This document shows, in pieces, positions 1 to 8,720 of a DNA stretch of 60,937 nucleotides (position 1 is the stretch's first letter; every line of letters begins with the position of its first letter). The stretch covers positions 1-60,937 of the forward strand of contig JAESSY010000206.1 of the NCBI GenBank assembly GCA_016763855.1, in the 5' to 3' direction. This stretch comes from Pseudomonadales bacterium. GTDB lineage: Bacteria > Pseudomonadota > Gammaproteobacteria > Pseudomonadales > Azotimanducaceae. Below the pieces are notes generated by a model. The model worked only from the letters and a program-made list of their open reading frames with translations, was not told the origin of the DNA and did not search any database. A program made the position numbers and the translations under genes.

Positions 1-97
1 ATAAACAACTATGGACAAATGGCAGCATAGTGGCACAATGAACGGAATGAGAAGATAAGGGACAGACATCCGTGAAAATGTTGGCTGACAATCAAAC

Positions 98-116
98 AAG
101 CCCAGATTGGGTTTTT
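98..116 (+). terminator. weak Rho-independent terminator
   Basis: A short hairpin (AAGCCCA, loop GAT, TGGGTTT) runs into five T residues. The stem is seven pairs including one G-T. It would end a plus-strand transcript entering from the left edge, whose gene is not visible here. The rest of positions 1-330 holds no reading frame I can support. Confidence 0.35.
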
Positions 117-332
117 CTACATTCTCGTTAGCCCCTCTCAAATTCACTGAGCCACTACATTTATCTCATCTGTCATCGTGGTCGACAATCTAAACGATTG
201 CGACAAACACATATAGAGGATCTCTTATTCAGTTCTCAACTGATGCCTCAATCAATTTATTGAGGGCCCTAGACATTATTCGGTTAACCTTCCCCGGCAC
301 TATTCATGAAATGCTGGTTTTGCTCCAGTTAG

Positions 333-717
333 TTGCAGGCTCGGCTCAGGTGCAAACGGATAAAATCTGTTGTTATTGCACGCACTGGTGATGATAATTC
401 TTTTATATTTTCAAAATCAATAGAAGCAATAGATACATTACTCGTACCAAGCATTACTGTTACTGAGGTATTTAAGCACGTGCTACGGCTAAGAGGCGAA
501 GTGTCAGCTCTCGAAATAATTGCTCATATGACTCAAGGTAAAGTCATCTCTCTTGATACACAAATTGCAATAAACGCAGGTAATTTTGGCATTCAACATA
601 AGTTGCCACTACACAGACAGTATAATCTATGCCACTACGATCAAATATAATGCAACATTATGGACACAGAATAGTGACTTTAATGGGCTTGCTAGTGTTG
701 AATTCTACGCCAAATAA
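333..717 (+). pseudogene. decayed PIN-domain (VapC-type) toxin
   Basis: The translated stretch LLVPSITVTEVFKHVLRLRG, followed by a VISLDTQIAINAG segment, matches the middle of VapC-type PIN-domain ribonucleases, the toxins of type II toxin-antitoxin pairs. The gene is broken twice. The N-terminus with the first catalytic aspartate is replaced by unrelated codons, and after KLPL an extra base shifts the frame. One frame over, the expected tail continues as DSIIYATTIKYNATLWTQ and ends at a TAA at 715-717. No antitoxin gene is visible upstream. The product is therefore almost certainly inactive. The call as a VapC relic is firm on motif grounds; the original 5' boundary cannot be placed. Confidence 0.7.
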
Positions 718-725
718 AGCGCCTT

Positions 726-1172
726 CTAACTATCTGTCTTTTGATCATCAACTAACTTGAAATGGTTTTTTGTGCGCCATAACGCTATGGTCGGTAGCAA
801 AAATAGACATCCAGCAATGAACGCGCTAAGTGGCGTACCTCTAACGATGCCATTTCGATCTTCAATTAAGTTGAATACCACCATCGCGATAACAACCTGC
901 AAACTGTAAACCGCAGCCCATGGCCACATCCACGATTTCATCTTCCAGAAGCCATAGGCACCTGTCCCATAGATTAACCAATGAAGCGGCTCAGTCGCCT
1001 TGGCAGCCCACCCTGTCAGGGTGAAACCAAACCATATTTCTTCCCATTGTTCTGGGGACTTTGTAAATATGTCAAATGGCATGTAAATAAAAGTCATGTA
1101 GAGGCAAAAGTACCAGATTAGGTTCATCCACCAAGGGCGCTTATTCCATTCTTTAATAAATTGTTCTTTCAC
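726..1172 (-). CDS. small multi-pass membrane protein, function unknown
   Basis: This 148-residue protein has about four hydrophobic segments (roughly residues 15-35, 48-75, 82-102 and 115-132) and a charged C-terminal tail, so it should be an integral inner-membrane protein. Tryptophan is abundant (PWWMNLIWY near the start). I do not recognise a named family and see no catalytic motif. It stands alone on the minus strand, beginning 370 bases from the divergent dsbA-like gene and ending eight bases from the vapC relic. The reading frame is intact and its composition matches the neighbours, so it is likely a real gene of unknown role. Confidence 0.6.
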   Translation of the reverse strand: MKEQFIKEWNKRPWWMNLIWYFCLYMTFIYMPFDIFTKSPEQWEEIWFGFTLTGWAAKATEPLHWLIYGTGAYGFWKMKSWMWPWAAVYSLQVVIAMVVFNLIEDRNGIVRGTPLSAFIAGCLFLLPTIALWRTKNHFKLVDDQKTDS

Positions 1173-1237
1173 TTACTCAATCCTATGCACGTGTTACTTT
1201 ATTCTCGTTAAGGAAATTCAATCCTGACGCTCTCTGT

Positions 1238-1393
1238 CTATTTCCGAAACATCAACACACTTCTGTTAGTTTTATAACCGTTTTTTAGTAGGGATACTGA
1301 GCTTGTCATCATCCTTATCGCCAGAATATAGGACTGCGCTTCTAGTTTAAACCCTGCCTTTTCGAAATTCTTTATAAGGATTAATGTTCTCAT
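1238..1393 (-). CDS. possible 51-residue protein
   Basis: A short frame begins with MRTLILIKNFEKAG and is preceded by GGAGAAG seven bases before the ATG, a good ribosome-binding site. It has a hydrophobic start and a basic end (KTNRSVLMFRK) but no recognisable family. A longer start 51 bases upstream lacks such a site. It could be a real small gene or a chance frame. Apart from it I see nothing in the 1173-1545 gap. Confidence 0.3.
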   Translation of the reverse strand: MRTLILIKNFEKAGFKLEAQSYILAIRMMTSSVSLLKNGYKTNRSVLMFRK

Positions 1394-1545
1394 TTTACTT
1401 CTCCATCTTGCGACACGGCAGTTTAGCCGAAAGCTAAGTTGCATCTGCAGGCATATTCGTCGAGACCACCTTCATATACGTTGGCATTGGTTCTCTACAT
1501 TGTTATTCTGGTTTCATCTTAAACTGTTTACCAGAGTGAAATAGC

Positions 1546-2238
1546 ATGTCCGCCAAACAATCCCGATTTTTAAAAAAACAAAAAATTGCATTAGGGATCA
1601 GTATTGCCCTCGTCATGCTTATTTTGGCTTACTTATCAACTTTATTGATAGAAGAGACGCCCTTTATTGACGGTTTCAAGGAAGGACAACATTATTCTCT
1701 ATTAGAGAACCCACGGAGAATTCGCGGTGACAAGATAGAAGTAATGGAGTTTTTCTCCTATGGCTGTATTCATTGTTACAATTTAGAAGATGATTTATTG
1801 GACTGGACTGAAGATAAAAAGGAGAGTGTTAAATTTATCCGCACGCCGGTCATTGCCAATGAACAATGGCGCACCTTTGGCCGCGCTTACTATGCAATGC
1901 AAGCTGAAGGGCTTCTGGAAGCGAATCACAAACGTGTTTTTCGAGAAATACACGAAGTGAGAAGAAACCAGAATTTAGCGGAGCGCTTTTCTGAATTTCT
2001 TTTTTCGAATAGCCAATCAGAAGAAAAAGAATCATTTATTAAATCCTTCAACTCACTTCCCATTACCCAAAAAATAGAGCGAGCAGACCAACTCGCTCGC
2101 CGATTTAAGATTGCTACAGTCCCTAATCTCGTGGTCAACGGAAAATATCTTGTAAGAGCGAGCTCTAGTGTGGGTTTATCCAGAATGTTAGATGTCGTGG
2201 ACCACTTAATCGAACTTGAAAACAGCCCTGAGCGCTAA
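1546..2238 (+). CDS. membrane-anchored DsbA-like thiol-disulfide oxidoreductase
   Basis: A 230-residue protein with one N-terminal membrane segment (about residues 14-35) and a periplasmic DsbA-type thioredoxin fold. The redox motif is C74-I-H-C77 within SYGCIHCYNL, and the cis-proline loop TVPNLVVNGKY lies near residue 195. Helical residues between them fit DsbA. It should oxidise or shuffle disulfides in exported proteins while tethered to the inner membrane, unlike soluble DsbA. No DsbB or cytochrome-maturation genes are adjacent. The last codons, encoding NSPER, are the first copy of a tandem repeat that continues past the stop. Confidence 0.8.
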   Translation: MSAKQSRFLKKQKIALGISIALVMLILAYLSTLLIEETPFIDGFKEGQHYSLLENPRRIRGDKIEVMEFFSYGCIHCYNLEDDLLDWTEDKKESVKFIRTPVIANEQWRTFGRAYYAMQAEGLLEANHKRVFREIHEVRRNQNLAERFSEFLFSNSQSEEKESFIKSFNSLPITQKIERADQLARRFKIATVPNLVVNGKYLVRASSSVGLSRMLDVVDHLIELENSPER

Positions 2239-2294
2239 ACAGCCCTGAGCCATAGACAGCCCTGAGCTATAGAATAGACAGCCCTGAGCAATAA
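2222..2294 (+). repeat. 17-bp tandem duplication of a gene end, each copy with a stop
   Basis: Four copies of ACAGCCCTGAGC plus two bases plus TAA or TAG follow one another: 2222-2238 (the true end of the DsbA-like gene), 2239-2255, 2256-2272 and 2278-2294, with AATAG inserted before the last. Every copy ends in a stop triplet (TAA, TAG, TAG, TAA). The unit is not a multiple of three. Confidence 0.85.
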
Positions 2295-2312
2295 ACAGTT
2301 CCTATCTAGTCA

Positions 2313-2771
2313 CTAAGGCTTTTTCAAATTAATAGGCGCATTGGGGTCGAGCCTTTCTAAGATAAAAGGCTTCGTTGGATCATAACGAGGTAGGCTTTTC
2401 ATTTTGGGCCAAAGTGAGGATAAAGCAACATTCCAAGTATTCACTTTTGCACCAAAGGAACCACTGCGTATAGCAGGGTCCAGTTGAACAAGTTGGATGG
2501 CGTGTTCAAGTGAAGTATCGCGGAGTACCACAAGTCTGTGGCCATTTTCCTGTATAGAGCCTGCCATCACTAATACTTCTTTGTTGTAGAGCTGTTCAAG
2601 ATACTTTATATGTTTATCTTCTATTTGTTGTTGCTCATAACTTGCTGGCCAATCCTCTGGGATTTGGTACTGCACCAAATAAAAGGACAGCGAGTCATCA
2701 GAATAACTATCACATGCAAAAAGCGTGAGAAAAACAAAAATAACAATTTTCTGTATCAAAGATTCCTCCAA
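2313..2771 (-). CDS. exported YciI-like protein
   Basis: The 152-residue product starts with a signal-peptide-like segment (KIVIFVFLTLFAC, about residues 8-20). The cysteine there might be a lipidation site, but the box is poor. From SFYLVQYQIPEDW onward it resembles the YciI/YCII ferredoxin-like fold: a first strand, a helix with HIKYLEQLYNKEVLVMAGS, then a strand with LVVLRDTSLEHAIQLVQLD. YciI domains are small dimeric enzymes or binding modules of mostly unknown substrate; an exported version is uncommon. It is the last gene of a three-gene minus-strand run with the FmdB-like protein and the acyl-CoA dehydrogenase. Confidence 0.6.
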   Translation of the reverse strand: MEESLIQKIVIFVFLTLFACDSYSDDSLSFYLVQYQIPEDWPASYEQQQIEDKHIKYLEQLYNKEVLVMAGSIQENGHRLVVLRDTSLEHAIQLVQLDPAIRSGSFGAKVNTWNVALSSLWPKMKSLPRYDPTKPFILERLDPNAPINLKKP

Positions 2772-2796
2772 ATAGGGAAGGTGTAGCGGGTGTAAG

Positions 2797-3138
2797 TCAA
2801 TCGGACAATTTTTTACTCAGATGTGGTACAGAACTGGGGTCGCCGGATTTCATATACTTTTTTTCGCTACCACTACGGGTAACATTCTCATAAACCCCAT
2901 CATCCCGCTTCACAAGTTTGGTAAAGCCTAAGTCTTTTAAGCCTACATTACCTGTCGGCGTATTCGCCATTGGTGCCTGTGTAATGACACGACTCACGGC
3001 AGTTTGAGCAGGAAGCCCATCTAGAGAAAGTTTCGCAAGCTCGCAGACCTCCCCCCAGGTTTTCAGCTTTCTTGTCATGCTATGAATGACTTCCACCGTC
3101 TTCTGGTTGGCATCACAGTAGTAATCATATCTTGGCAT
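2797..3138 (-). CDS. FmdB-like small protein lacking most zinc ligands
   Basis: The 113-residue protein opens with MPRYDYYCDANQKTVEV, the layout of FmdB-type zinc-ribbon proteins (compare MPIYEYQC in the gene at 48722). However, it has only C8 and one further cysteine (GEVCELA) instead of two CxxC knuckles. The C-terminal half is hydrophilic (SEKKYMKSGDPSS). Function is unknown even for the intact family. It lies 12 bases downstream of the acyl-CoA dehydrogenase start-to-stop direction, so the two are probably co-transcribed. I infer a diverged ribbon that no longer binds zinc. Confidence 0.55.
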   Translation of the reverse strand: MPRYDYYCDANQKTVEVIHSMTRKLKTWGEVCELAKLSLDGLPAQTAVSRVITQAPMANTPTGNVGLKDLGFTKLVKRDDGVYENVTRSGSEKKYMKSGDPSSVPHLSKKLSD

Positions 3139-3150
3139 CTGTTCTTCCTT

Positions 3151-4305
3151 CTAACGACCGACAATACTGCGTGAAATCAATTCTTTCATGATCTCAGATG
3201 TACCGCCATAGATTCGTTGTACACGAGAATCAACATAGGCTCGCGAAATTTTGTATTCTCGCATATAACCATAACCGCCAAAGAGTTGGAGGCATTGATC
3301 CGCGACCTTACATTGCATTTCGGTCGCTGCCAATTTGCAAATTGAAGCCTCTGCAGATGTCAGATTTCCGGCCATAAACTTAGCAACATATTTTTCAACC
3401 AATGCCTTGTTTAACTCCAAATTGGTTTTAATTTCAGCTAAAACAAAGCGAGTATTTTGAAAACTTGAAATAGCACTACCGAAGGCTTTTCGCTCTTTGG
3501 TATATTCAACTGTCCAACCAAACATTCCTTCTGCAGCCGCCACTCCACTAACACCAAGTATAAGTCTTTCTCTTGGCAACTCATTCATCAAGTTGTAAAA
3601 GCCCTTCCCTTCTCCTCCAAGAATTTCGTCCGCAGGAACACGGATATCAGAGAAGAAAACTTCCGATGTATCTCCTGAATGTAAGCCCATTTTTTCAAGG
3701 TTTCGGCCTTTTTCATATCCGGCTATATGGCAATCAACAACAAAAAGTGTAATTCCCTTTGCACCGAGCTTAGGATCCGTCTTCGCTGCAAGAATAATCA
3801 AATCTGCATGTTGCCCATTCGTAATAAAAGTTTTTTGTCCGTTTATAATGTACTCATCGCCATCTTTAATGGCTGAAGTCCTCATACCTTGTAAATCACT
3901 ACCAGCGCCAGGTTCGGTCATACCGATACTACCGACAAACTCTCCCGTTATCATTTTGGGAATCCACCGCTCTTTCTGAGCATCTGTTCCTAAATTTAGA
4001 ATATAGGGGGCAACAATATCGGAATGTACTGACAGACTGGATGCCAGAGAACCATATCCAGCTCTGGATACTTCTTCTACTACAATGCAACTCAGTTCAA
4101 ATGGCGCATCGAAACCGCCATACTCTGAAGGCATGTCAACGCAAAGAAATCCGCTCTCCCCTAACTTGCGCCAAATATCCCTAGGAAAGATTTCGTCTTT
4201 TTCCCACTGATCGAAATAGGGCTCAACTTCCACAGCAAGAAACTTATTAACACTATCTCTGAAAAGCACCTTCTCTGCTTCATCCAAGCGGACTACATTG
4301 CTCAT
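3151..4305 (-). CDS. acyl-CoA dehydrogenase (LCAD/IVD-like type)
   Basis: A full-length 384-residue flavoenzyme of the acyl-CoA dehydrogenase family, which introduces the alpha-beta double bond in an acyl-CoA and passes electrons to ETF. Seen: the FAD/substrate segment SIGMTEPGAGSDLQGM, the flavin segment TFITNGQHAD, QCLQLFGGYGYMREY, and the C-terminal YGGTSEIMKEL. The last motif has glycine where medium-chain enzymes carry the catalytic glutamate. In the LCAD and isovaleryl types the base is instead in helix G, here probably the glutamate of NELPRERL. Substrate cannot be read from sequence. The start at 4305 gives the usual N-terminal helix. Confidence 0.9.
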   Translation of the reverse strand: MSNVVRLDEAEKVLFRDSVNKFLAVEVEPYFDQWEKDEIFPRDIWRKLGESGFLCVDMPSEYGGFDAPFELSCIVVEEVSRAGYGSLASSLSVHSDIVAPYILNLGTDAQKERWIPKMITGEFVGSIGMTEPGAGSDLQGMRTSAIKDGDEYIINGQKTFITNGQHADLIILAAKTDPKLGAKGITLFVVDCHIAGYEKGRNLEKMGLHSGDTSEVFFSDIRVPADEILGGEGKGFYNLMNELPRERLILGVSGVAAAEGMFGWTVEYTKERKAFGSAISSFQNTRFVLAEIKTNLELNKALVEKYVAKFMAGNLTSAEASICKLAATEMQCKVADQCLQLFGGYGYMREYKISRAYVDSRVQRIYGGTSEIMKELISRSIVGR

Positions 4306-4535
4306 TTTTACTCCGTTTAATACAATTTACTTACATATGCTAAATAATTGCCAAACACACCGTTCACTCAGGTGTTTTGTGAACTTTGTACAATAAAACA
4401 GCGATCTTAGGGCTTTATAGAGGAAATTACGACTCTAACTTCCTGAGAAACTCATCGTAATTTGGTTAATGATTATCCTTTTCCCCCTCGCTAGCATTCG
4501 GTACACTGAAGCCACGATAATAAAGAAGATCAACT

Positions 4536-6686
4536 ATGGCTCGACCAACAGTATTGATTCCCGCAGAGGCAAGTAGAGTCGTACAAGATGACCACACTGT
4601 CGTGTTGGTAGGTCAACCCCCTGAGATTCTCAAAAATCTTCTGCTAAATAAAATCATGCATTTCGATGCAATTCTCCTCACGGATGTTAAAGAGAAAGAC
4701 GGCGCCTTACTCAACAATCTTGAATTCCCATTTTATTTTTTCGTTTTTGTAGCTAAAGGTCTGGAACAAGGTCGAAAAATTCAACTCGTTGGGGAAGAAA
4801 CAGATATTAGCCAGGCACTCAGGTTAATGCGTCTGACATTAACAGGCCCAACAAGAGAAGAATTGGATTTTTGGGGAACAGATTCTGAACTAAAAGAGGA
4901 ATGGCTTGCGGTTTCAGATGCACTGGCAGTAAAGGACAAAAATGGGCAGTCGATCCCTATTGAGAACTTTTTTGAGGCTATTCCATTTGACAATGGCCGT
5001 GCACAGGTAGGTTCTCTTCTGGTTGATCATACAGGCCTTGATAGATATAAATTTTCAAACAAACACGGTCATGTCTCAGTAGATCTAATGGATGCAAAAC
5101 GTGTTCTCCCACCCTATCAGGTTCAATCCGACTATGTGCCTGGCGGGCTCATTAAACTCGGAATTGAGGTGCTCGGTGGTGCATCTGGTTTCACGGTAGA
5201 TGAACCCTGCACTGGACTGGCACTTTGTCATAACGGCGACTATATCCTAATAGACTCAATACCTTTTCTTGACGAGCATCTTTATGCTCGCGGTATTTCT
5301 AAAAACCAAATATCCGCAATTTTTCTAACGCATTTGCACGATGATCATTGTGCGATGTTTCCGCTGATGATGATGCCGCATAAGGTGGAAGTCATTACCA
5401 CCAAAGAAATTTATAATATGGCGATGGACAAACTCGCGTGCAATCTAGGCTGGAACTGGAAGGTTATCGCAGAACACTTCACACTGGTTGAAGCCATTCC
5501 TGGCAAAAAAATTAATTATTTTGGGCTAATTATTGACCCTCATGTGACTGTCCATAGCATTCCTACCATTGGTGCAACTTTTTCAATTCGACACAAAGAG
5601 TCTACTCGACAGCTTTGTATCATTGGGGATAACAATAGTCTGAGTTCGATCCGTGCATTGAATGAAGAAGGCATCGTTAGAGACTCAACCTTAAACAAGC
5701 TCGAGGATTTATTTAATGCTGACCATCACATGCTTATTGCAGATGGCGGCGCAGGTGAAATCCATGGCAATCCAGCAGATGCGCTTAGCTCACAGGCTGA
5801 ACGCATTATCTTTGTCCATGTAGAGCAGCTTCCCCCAAAATTTGATAATACCTTCTCATTGGCTAGTTCCGGTAAGCGATATACCATTTTTGAAGGTGAT
5901 TCCAGCATATATACCTCACAAGTAAATCACTATTTAAGTGAGTGGCTGGGCTCACCTTTCCCCAATCGTTGGATGCGCAGTTTACTTGCTCAAGAAGAAA
6001 TACGCCGATATAATACTGATGATGTCATTGTTGTTCAGGGTTCACAGAGTAGAGGTGCTGTATATCTTGTATTAACAGGATATTGCAGTGTCGTTCGACA
6101 TGATGGAGAACGATCTAACATCGTCGCACAACTACAAGCAGGTGACATTATCGGTGAAATGGCAGTAATAACAGGCCAAGGTAGTCGGAATGCAAGTGTT
6201 GTCGCCTCTACCCCCGTTAGCATCTGTTTATTTTCGGAAGAGACCTTTAGCGCTTTCATAGAGAGCGAGGGATTTAAAGACGAATTATTACGTCGCTGGT
6301 CAATCCGTCCTGTCATAAGAGATTTACCTCAATTCAGGGCGCTGAATTCAACAGTACTAGAAACAGTGGGTCGATCAGCTAACTTCCTTTCACTGGATAA
6401 AGGTGACAGTTTAAAACTAGACGATGATGCCTGGTTTATACTGGCAGAGGGCGAAACACAATGCGATGCGGCTTTCGGACAAGAGTTCGGATGGTGTCCG
6501 CTTTCGACTAACAAGTGTAAAACTGTTAAAGCAACCGAGCCTTGCAAGTTTCTTTACTTTAAAAAGGACAAAATCGAATCCTTGCGGTCTGAAATCCCAC
6601 AACTCAACTACATGTTACGAAAATTGCGTATCTCAGATAATGACGATTGCGTTGACTGGATTCTGGGTATTGTTCCTATTAGATAA
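4536..6686 (+). CDS. metallo-beta-lactamase fold plus cyclic-nucleotide-binding domain protein
   Basis: A 716-residue cytosolic protein with at least four parts. Residues 1 to about 200 are an N-terminal region I do not recognise. About 205-470 is a metallo-beta-lactamase-type hydrolase with T265-H-L-H-D-D-H271, a later IGDNN aspartate and further histidines (DGGAGEIHGNP). About 485-600 is a cyclic-nucleotide-binding domain with the cassette GEMAVITGQGSRNASV, which keeps the glutamate and arginine that contact the ribose and phosphate in CRP. The C-terminal 110 residues contain several cysteines. A cyclic-nucleotide-activated phosphodiesterase or other hydrolase is a reasonable inference, not shown. 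The gene stands alone and ends one base from the convergent ferritin-like gene. Confidence 0.8.
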   Translation: MARPTVLIPAEASRVVQDDHTVVLVGQPPEILKNLLLNKIMHFDAILLTDVKEKDGALLNNLEFPFYFFVFVAKGLEQGRKIQLVGEETDISQALRLMRLTLTGPTREELDFWGTDSELKEEWLAVSDALAVKDKNGQSIPIENFFEAIPFDNGRAQVGSLLVDHTGLDRYKFSNKHGHVSVDLMDAKRVLPPYQVQSDYVPGGLIKLGIEVLGGASGFTVDEPCTGLALCHNGDYILIDSIPFLDEHLYARGISKNQISAIFLTHLHDDHCAMFPLMMMPHKVEVITTKEIYNMAMDKLACNLGWNWKVIAEHFTLVEAIPGKKINYFGLIIDPHVTVHSIPTIGATFSIRHKESTRQLCIIGDNNSLSSIRALNEEGIVRDSTLNKLEDLFNADHHMLIADGGAGEIHGNPADALSSQAERIIFVHVEQLPPKFDNTFSLASSGKRYTIFEGDSSIYTSQVNHYLSEWLGSPFPNRWMRSLLAQEEIRRYNTDDVIVVQGSQSRGAVYLVLTGYCSVVRHDGERSNIVAQLQAGDIIGEMAVITGQGSRNASVVASTPVSICLFSEETFSAFIESEGFKDELLRRWSIRPVIRDLPQFRALNSTVLETVGRSANFLSLDKGDSLKLDDDAWFILAEGETQCDAAFGQEFGWCPLSTNKCKTVKATEPCKFLYFKKDKIESLRSEIPQLNYMLRKLRISDNDDCVDWILGIVPIR

Positions 6687-6687
6687 G

Positions 6688-6975
6688 CTATTGATGAGCT
6701 ATCGGTTTATCCGTAAACAAATAGTCTTTTAACTCTTTGTCAAAACACGGATCTTGCCTTCTTATCCACTCTAAGACCATCGCTGCATGCTCCTTCTCCT
6801 CGTCACGATTATGAGCAAGAATGGACTTGAGCTCTTCATTTTTACATGCATCAACTCTCTGATTATACCAATCTACAGCTTCTAGCTCTTCCATTAAAGA
6901 TGAAATTGCTCGGTGCATATCTCTGGTTTCATCGGAAAGTTCATTGATGGGTTCATGGTAGCCTTCATTCGACAT
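6688..6975 (-). CDS. encapsulated-ferritin-like protein (EncFtn family)
   Basis: The 95-residue protein closely follows the EncFtn family first described from Rhodospirillum rubrum: HRAISSLMEELEAVDWYNQR, then ILAHNRDEEKEHAAMVLEW and a YLFTDKPIAH tail. By alignment from memory, the ferroxidase ligands are E30, E60 and H63 and the entry-site residues E29, E32 and W36; all are present. EncFtn forms an annular decamer that oxidises Fe(II) and normally sits inside an encapsulin shell, directed there by a C-terminal targeting peptide. Here the protein stops right after KPIAHQ with no targeting peptide, and no encapsulin gene follows. Confidence 0.88.
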   Translation of the reverse strand: MSNEGYHEPINELSDETRDMHRAISSLMEELEAVDWYNQRVDACKNEELKSILAHNRDEEKEHAAMVLEWIRRQDPCFDKELKDYLFTDKPIAHQ

Positions 6976-7045
6976 GGTTCATCCTCAGGTAATTGTCACT
7001 ATTGAGAGCAAGATAGAATATCTAGTGAAAGAGTGCAATGGTACA

Positions 7046-8648
7046 TCAAAGTTCAAATCCTATTAACCTCGCTCTAGAAAAGTCAGTGACTGGGTAGCGA
7101 TTCAACCCCTTTAATTGGCGATCTTGAACATAAACCCAGGATGATTCAATCGTTGGAATTATTGGAATATCAGTAAAAAGGATATGCTGCATTTTATCAA
7201 AAGCTCGCATCCTGATTATTTGGTCATCAGTTCCGTGGGTCAGCGCCATCAAACTATCGTATTCCGGATTATTAAAATTCATATCGTTAAAACTACTTTG
7301 AGAGTGGAATATGCCTGCAAAAAATACGGGATCTCGTAGAGCCCCTCCACAAAAACCGGCTCTGGCAATATCAAAATCGCCTCCTCTCATTTTAACCAGG
7401 CTTTGTTTAAAGGTCTGCTTATCAATGCGAAGCTCTATCCCGAGTGCGTTGATCAGTTGAGACTGCACAAACTCCGCTTCAATCTGGCGTGTCTCATTAA
7501 TGAGCATAATGAGCGGGGGTAATTTTTCAACACCGAGTTCCTGTTTGGCTTCAGCTATTAGCTGACGTGCGCGGCTTAAATCATATCCAATTTCTGGGGT
7601 GGGGTACTCTTTCTGAAAAGGCCCATTAACACCCTGCATCCTTCGGGTAAAAACCGTGTCGATCTTTCGCGTACCGGGTAAACCAACAATAACGTTCGTG
7701 TAGGCATCTCGATCAATGGCAAACCGTATTGCCTGCCTTATCTTGAGATTGCTGGTCACTCTATCTTCAGCTAAGTTAAACATGATCCAGCTCAAACAAT
7801 TTGTTGGGGCTTTCTGTACTCGCAAACCATATTCCAATGCATCCTTCAATATTTCTTCATTCAAACGGAGGGATGCTAGCTCTTTGGTCTTATATAAATT
7901 TAATAGGGAACGAGTATCCGAAGTAATATAACCAAAATTAACCTCATTCAAGCCAACTTTTTCAGCATTCCAGTACCTGGAATTTTTCTTCAATTTTAAT
8001 GACGAGGCATGTATCCAGCTATGCAAGTAGATAGGGGCCATTTCCGAGAGAATTTTTTGCATCCGCAGCGTAGCGACCATCCTGACTTTCAACAAAGTCT
8101 TGTCGCAGAGGACCGAAATTTACAGAACTAAATACACTCAAATAGTATGGTGCGGGCATACTGAGTTTTATTTTAAGAACATGGTCACTCACGGCACGGA
8201 CACCCAGCTTTTCTGGGGGTAAATTTCCTGACAATATTTCGAGGGCGTTCTCAATAATATAAGCAAAGAATGTCGAGCCACTGGCTGCCGTCACCGGATC
8301 CACTAGTCTCTGCATCGCATAAACGAAATCATGTGCAGTGAGCGGCACACCATCAGCCCATTGGGCTTCTTTCCTCAACCAAAAAGTAACCTCCAAGCCT
8401 TCTCTGGACCATCGTTCAGCAACACCAGGAATGATTTTTCCACGCTTATCCATTTCAACCAGTCTTTCGTGCGTCATTCGCAATATGAGACTACTAACCG
8501 TATCGGTAGATTTTGAACTATCGAGGTTAGGGGGTTCAAAGGTCAGAGCGAGCGTAATACTGGCGGATTCAAGGTCAATCCCGGAAGCCACGACAAATTC
8601 GAAACTGCACAAATTCAAAATGATCAAAATCACTTTAAGTGTTCTCAT
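7046..8648 (-). pseudogene. frameshifted family-5 peptide-binding protein (OppA/DppA type)
   Basis: Two overlapping frames together spell one extracellular solute-binding protein of about 530 residues. The first part (8648 to 8019) has a signal peptide ending near VVASG, then THERLVEMDKRGKIIPGVAE and WADGVPLTAHDFVYAMQRL, typical of oligopeptide-binding proteins. It stops right after SLGNGPYLLA. The second frame continues with SWIHASSLKLKKNSRYWN and runs to 7046 through RQAIRFAIDRDAY. An extra T near 8021 explains the break. No permease or ATPase genes are adjacent, so it would be an orphan receptor. It is either a recent pseudogene or a sequencing error. Confidence 0.85.
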
Positions 8649-8720
8649 ACTCTGTCGCTATTCAGAATTTGGAAATTGATACTAATCCCTTTACTGGTTA
8701 ATTACATCGAAACAACTTGA

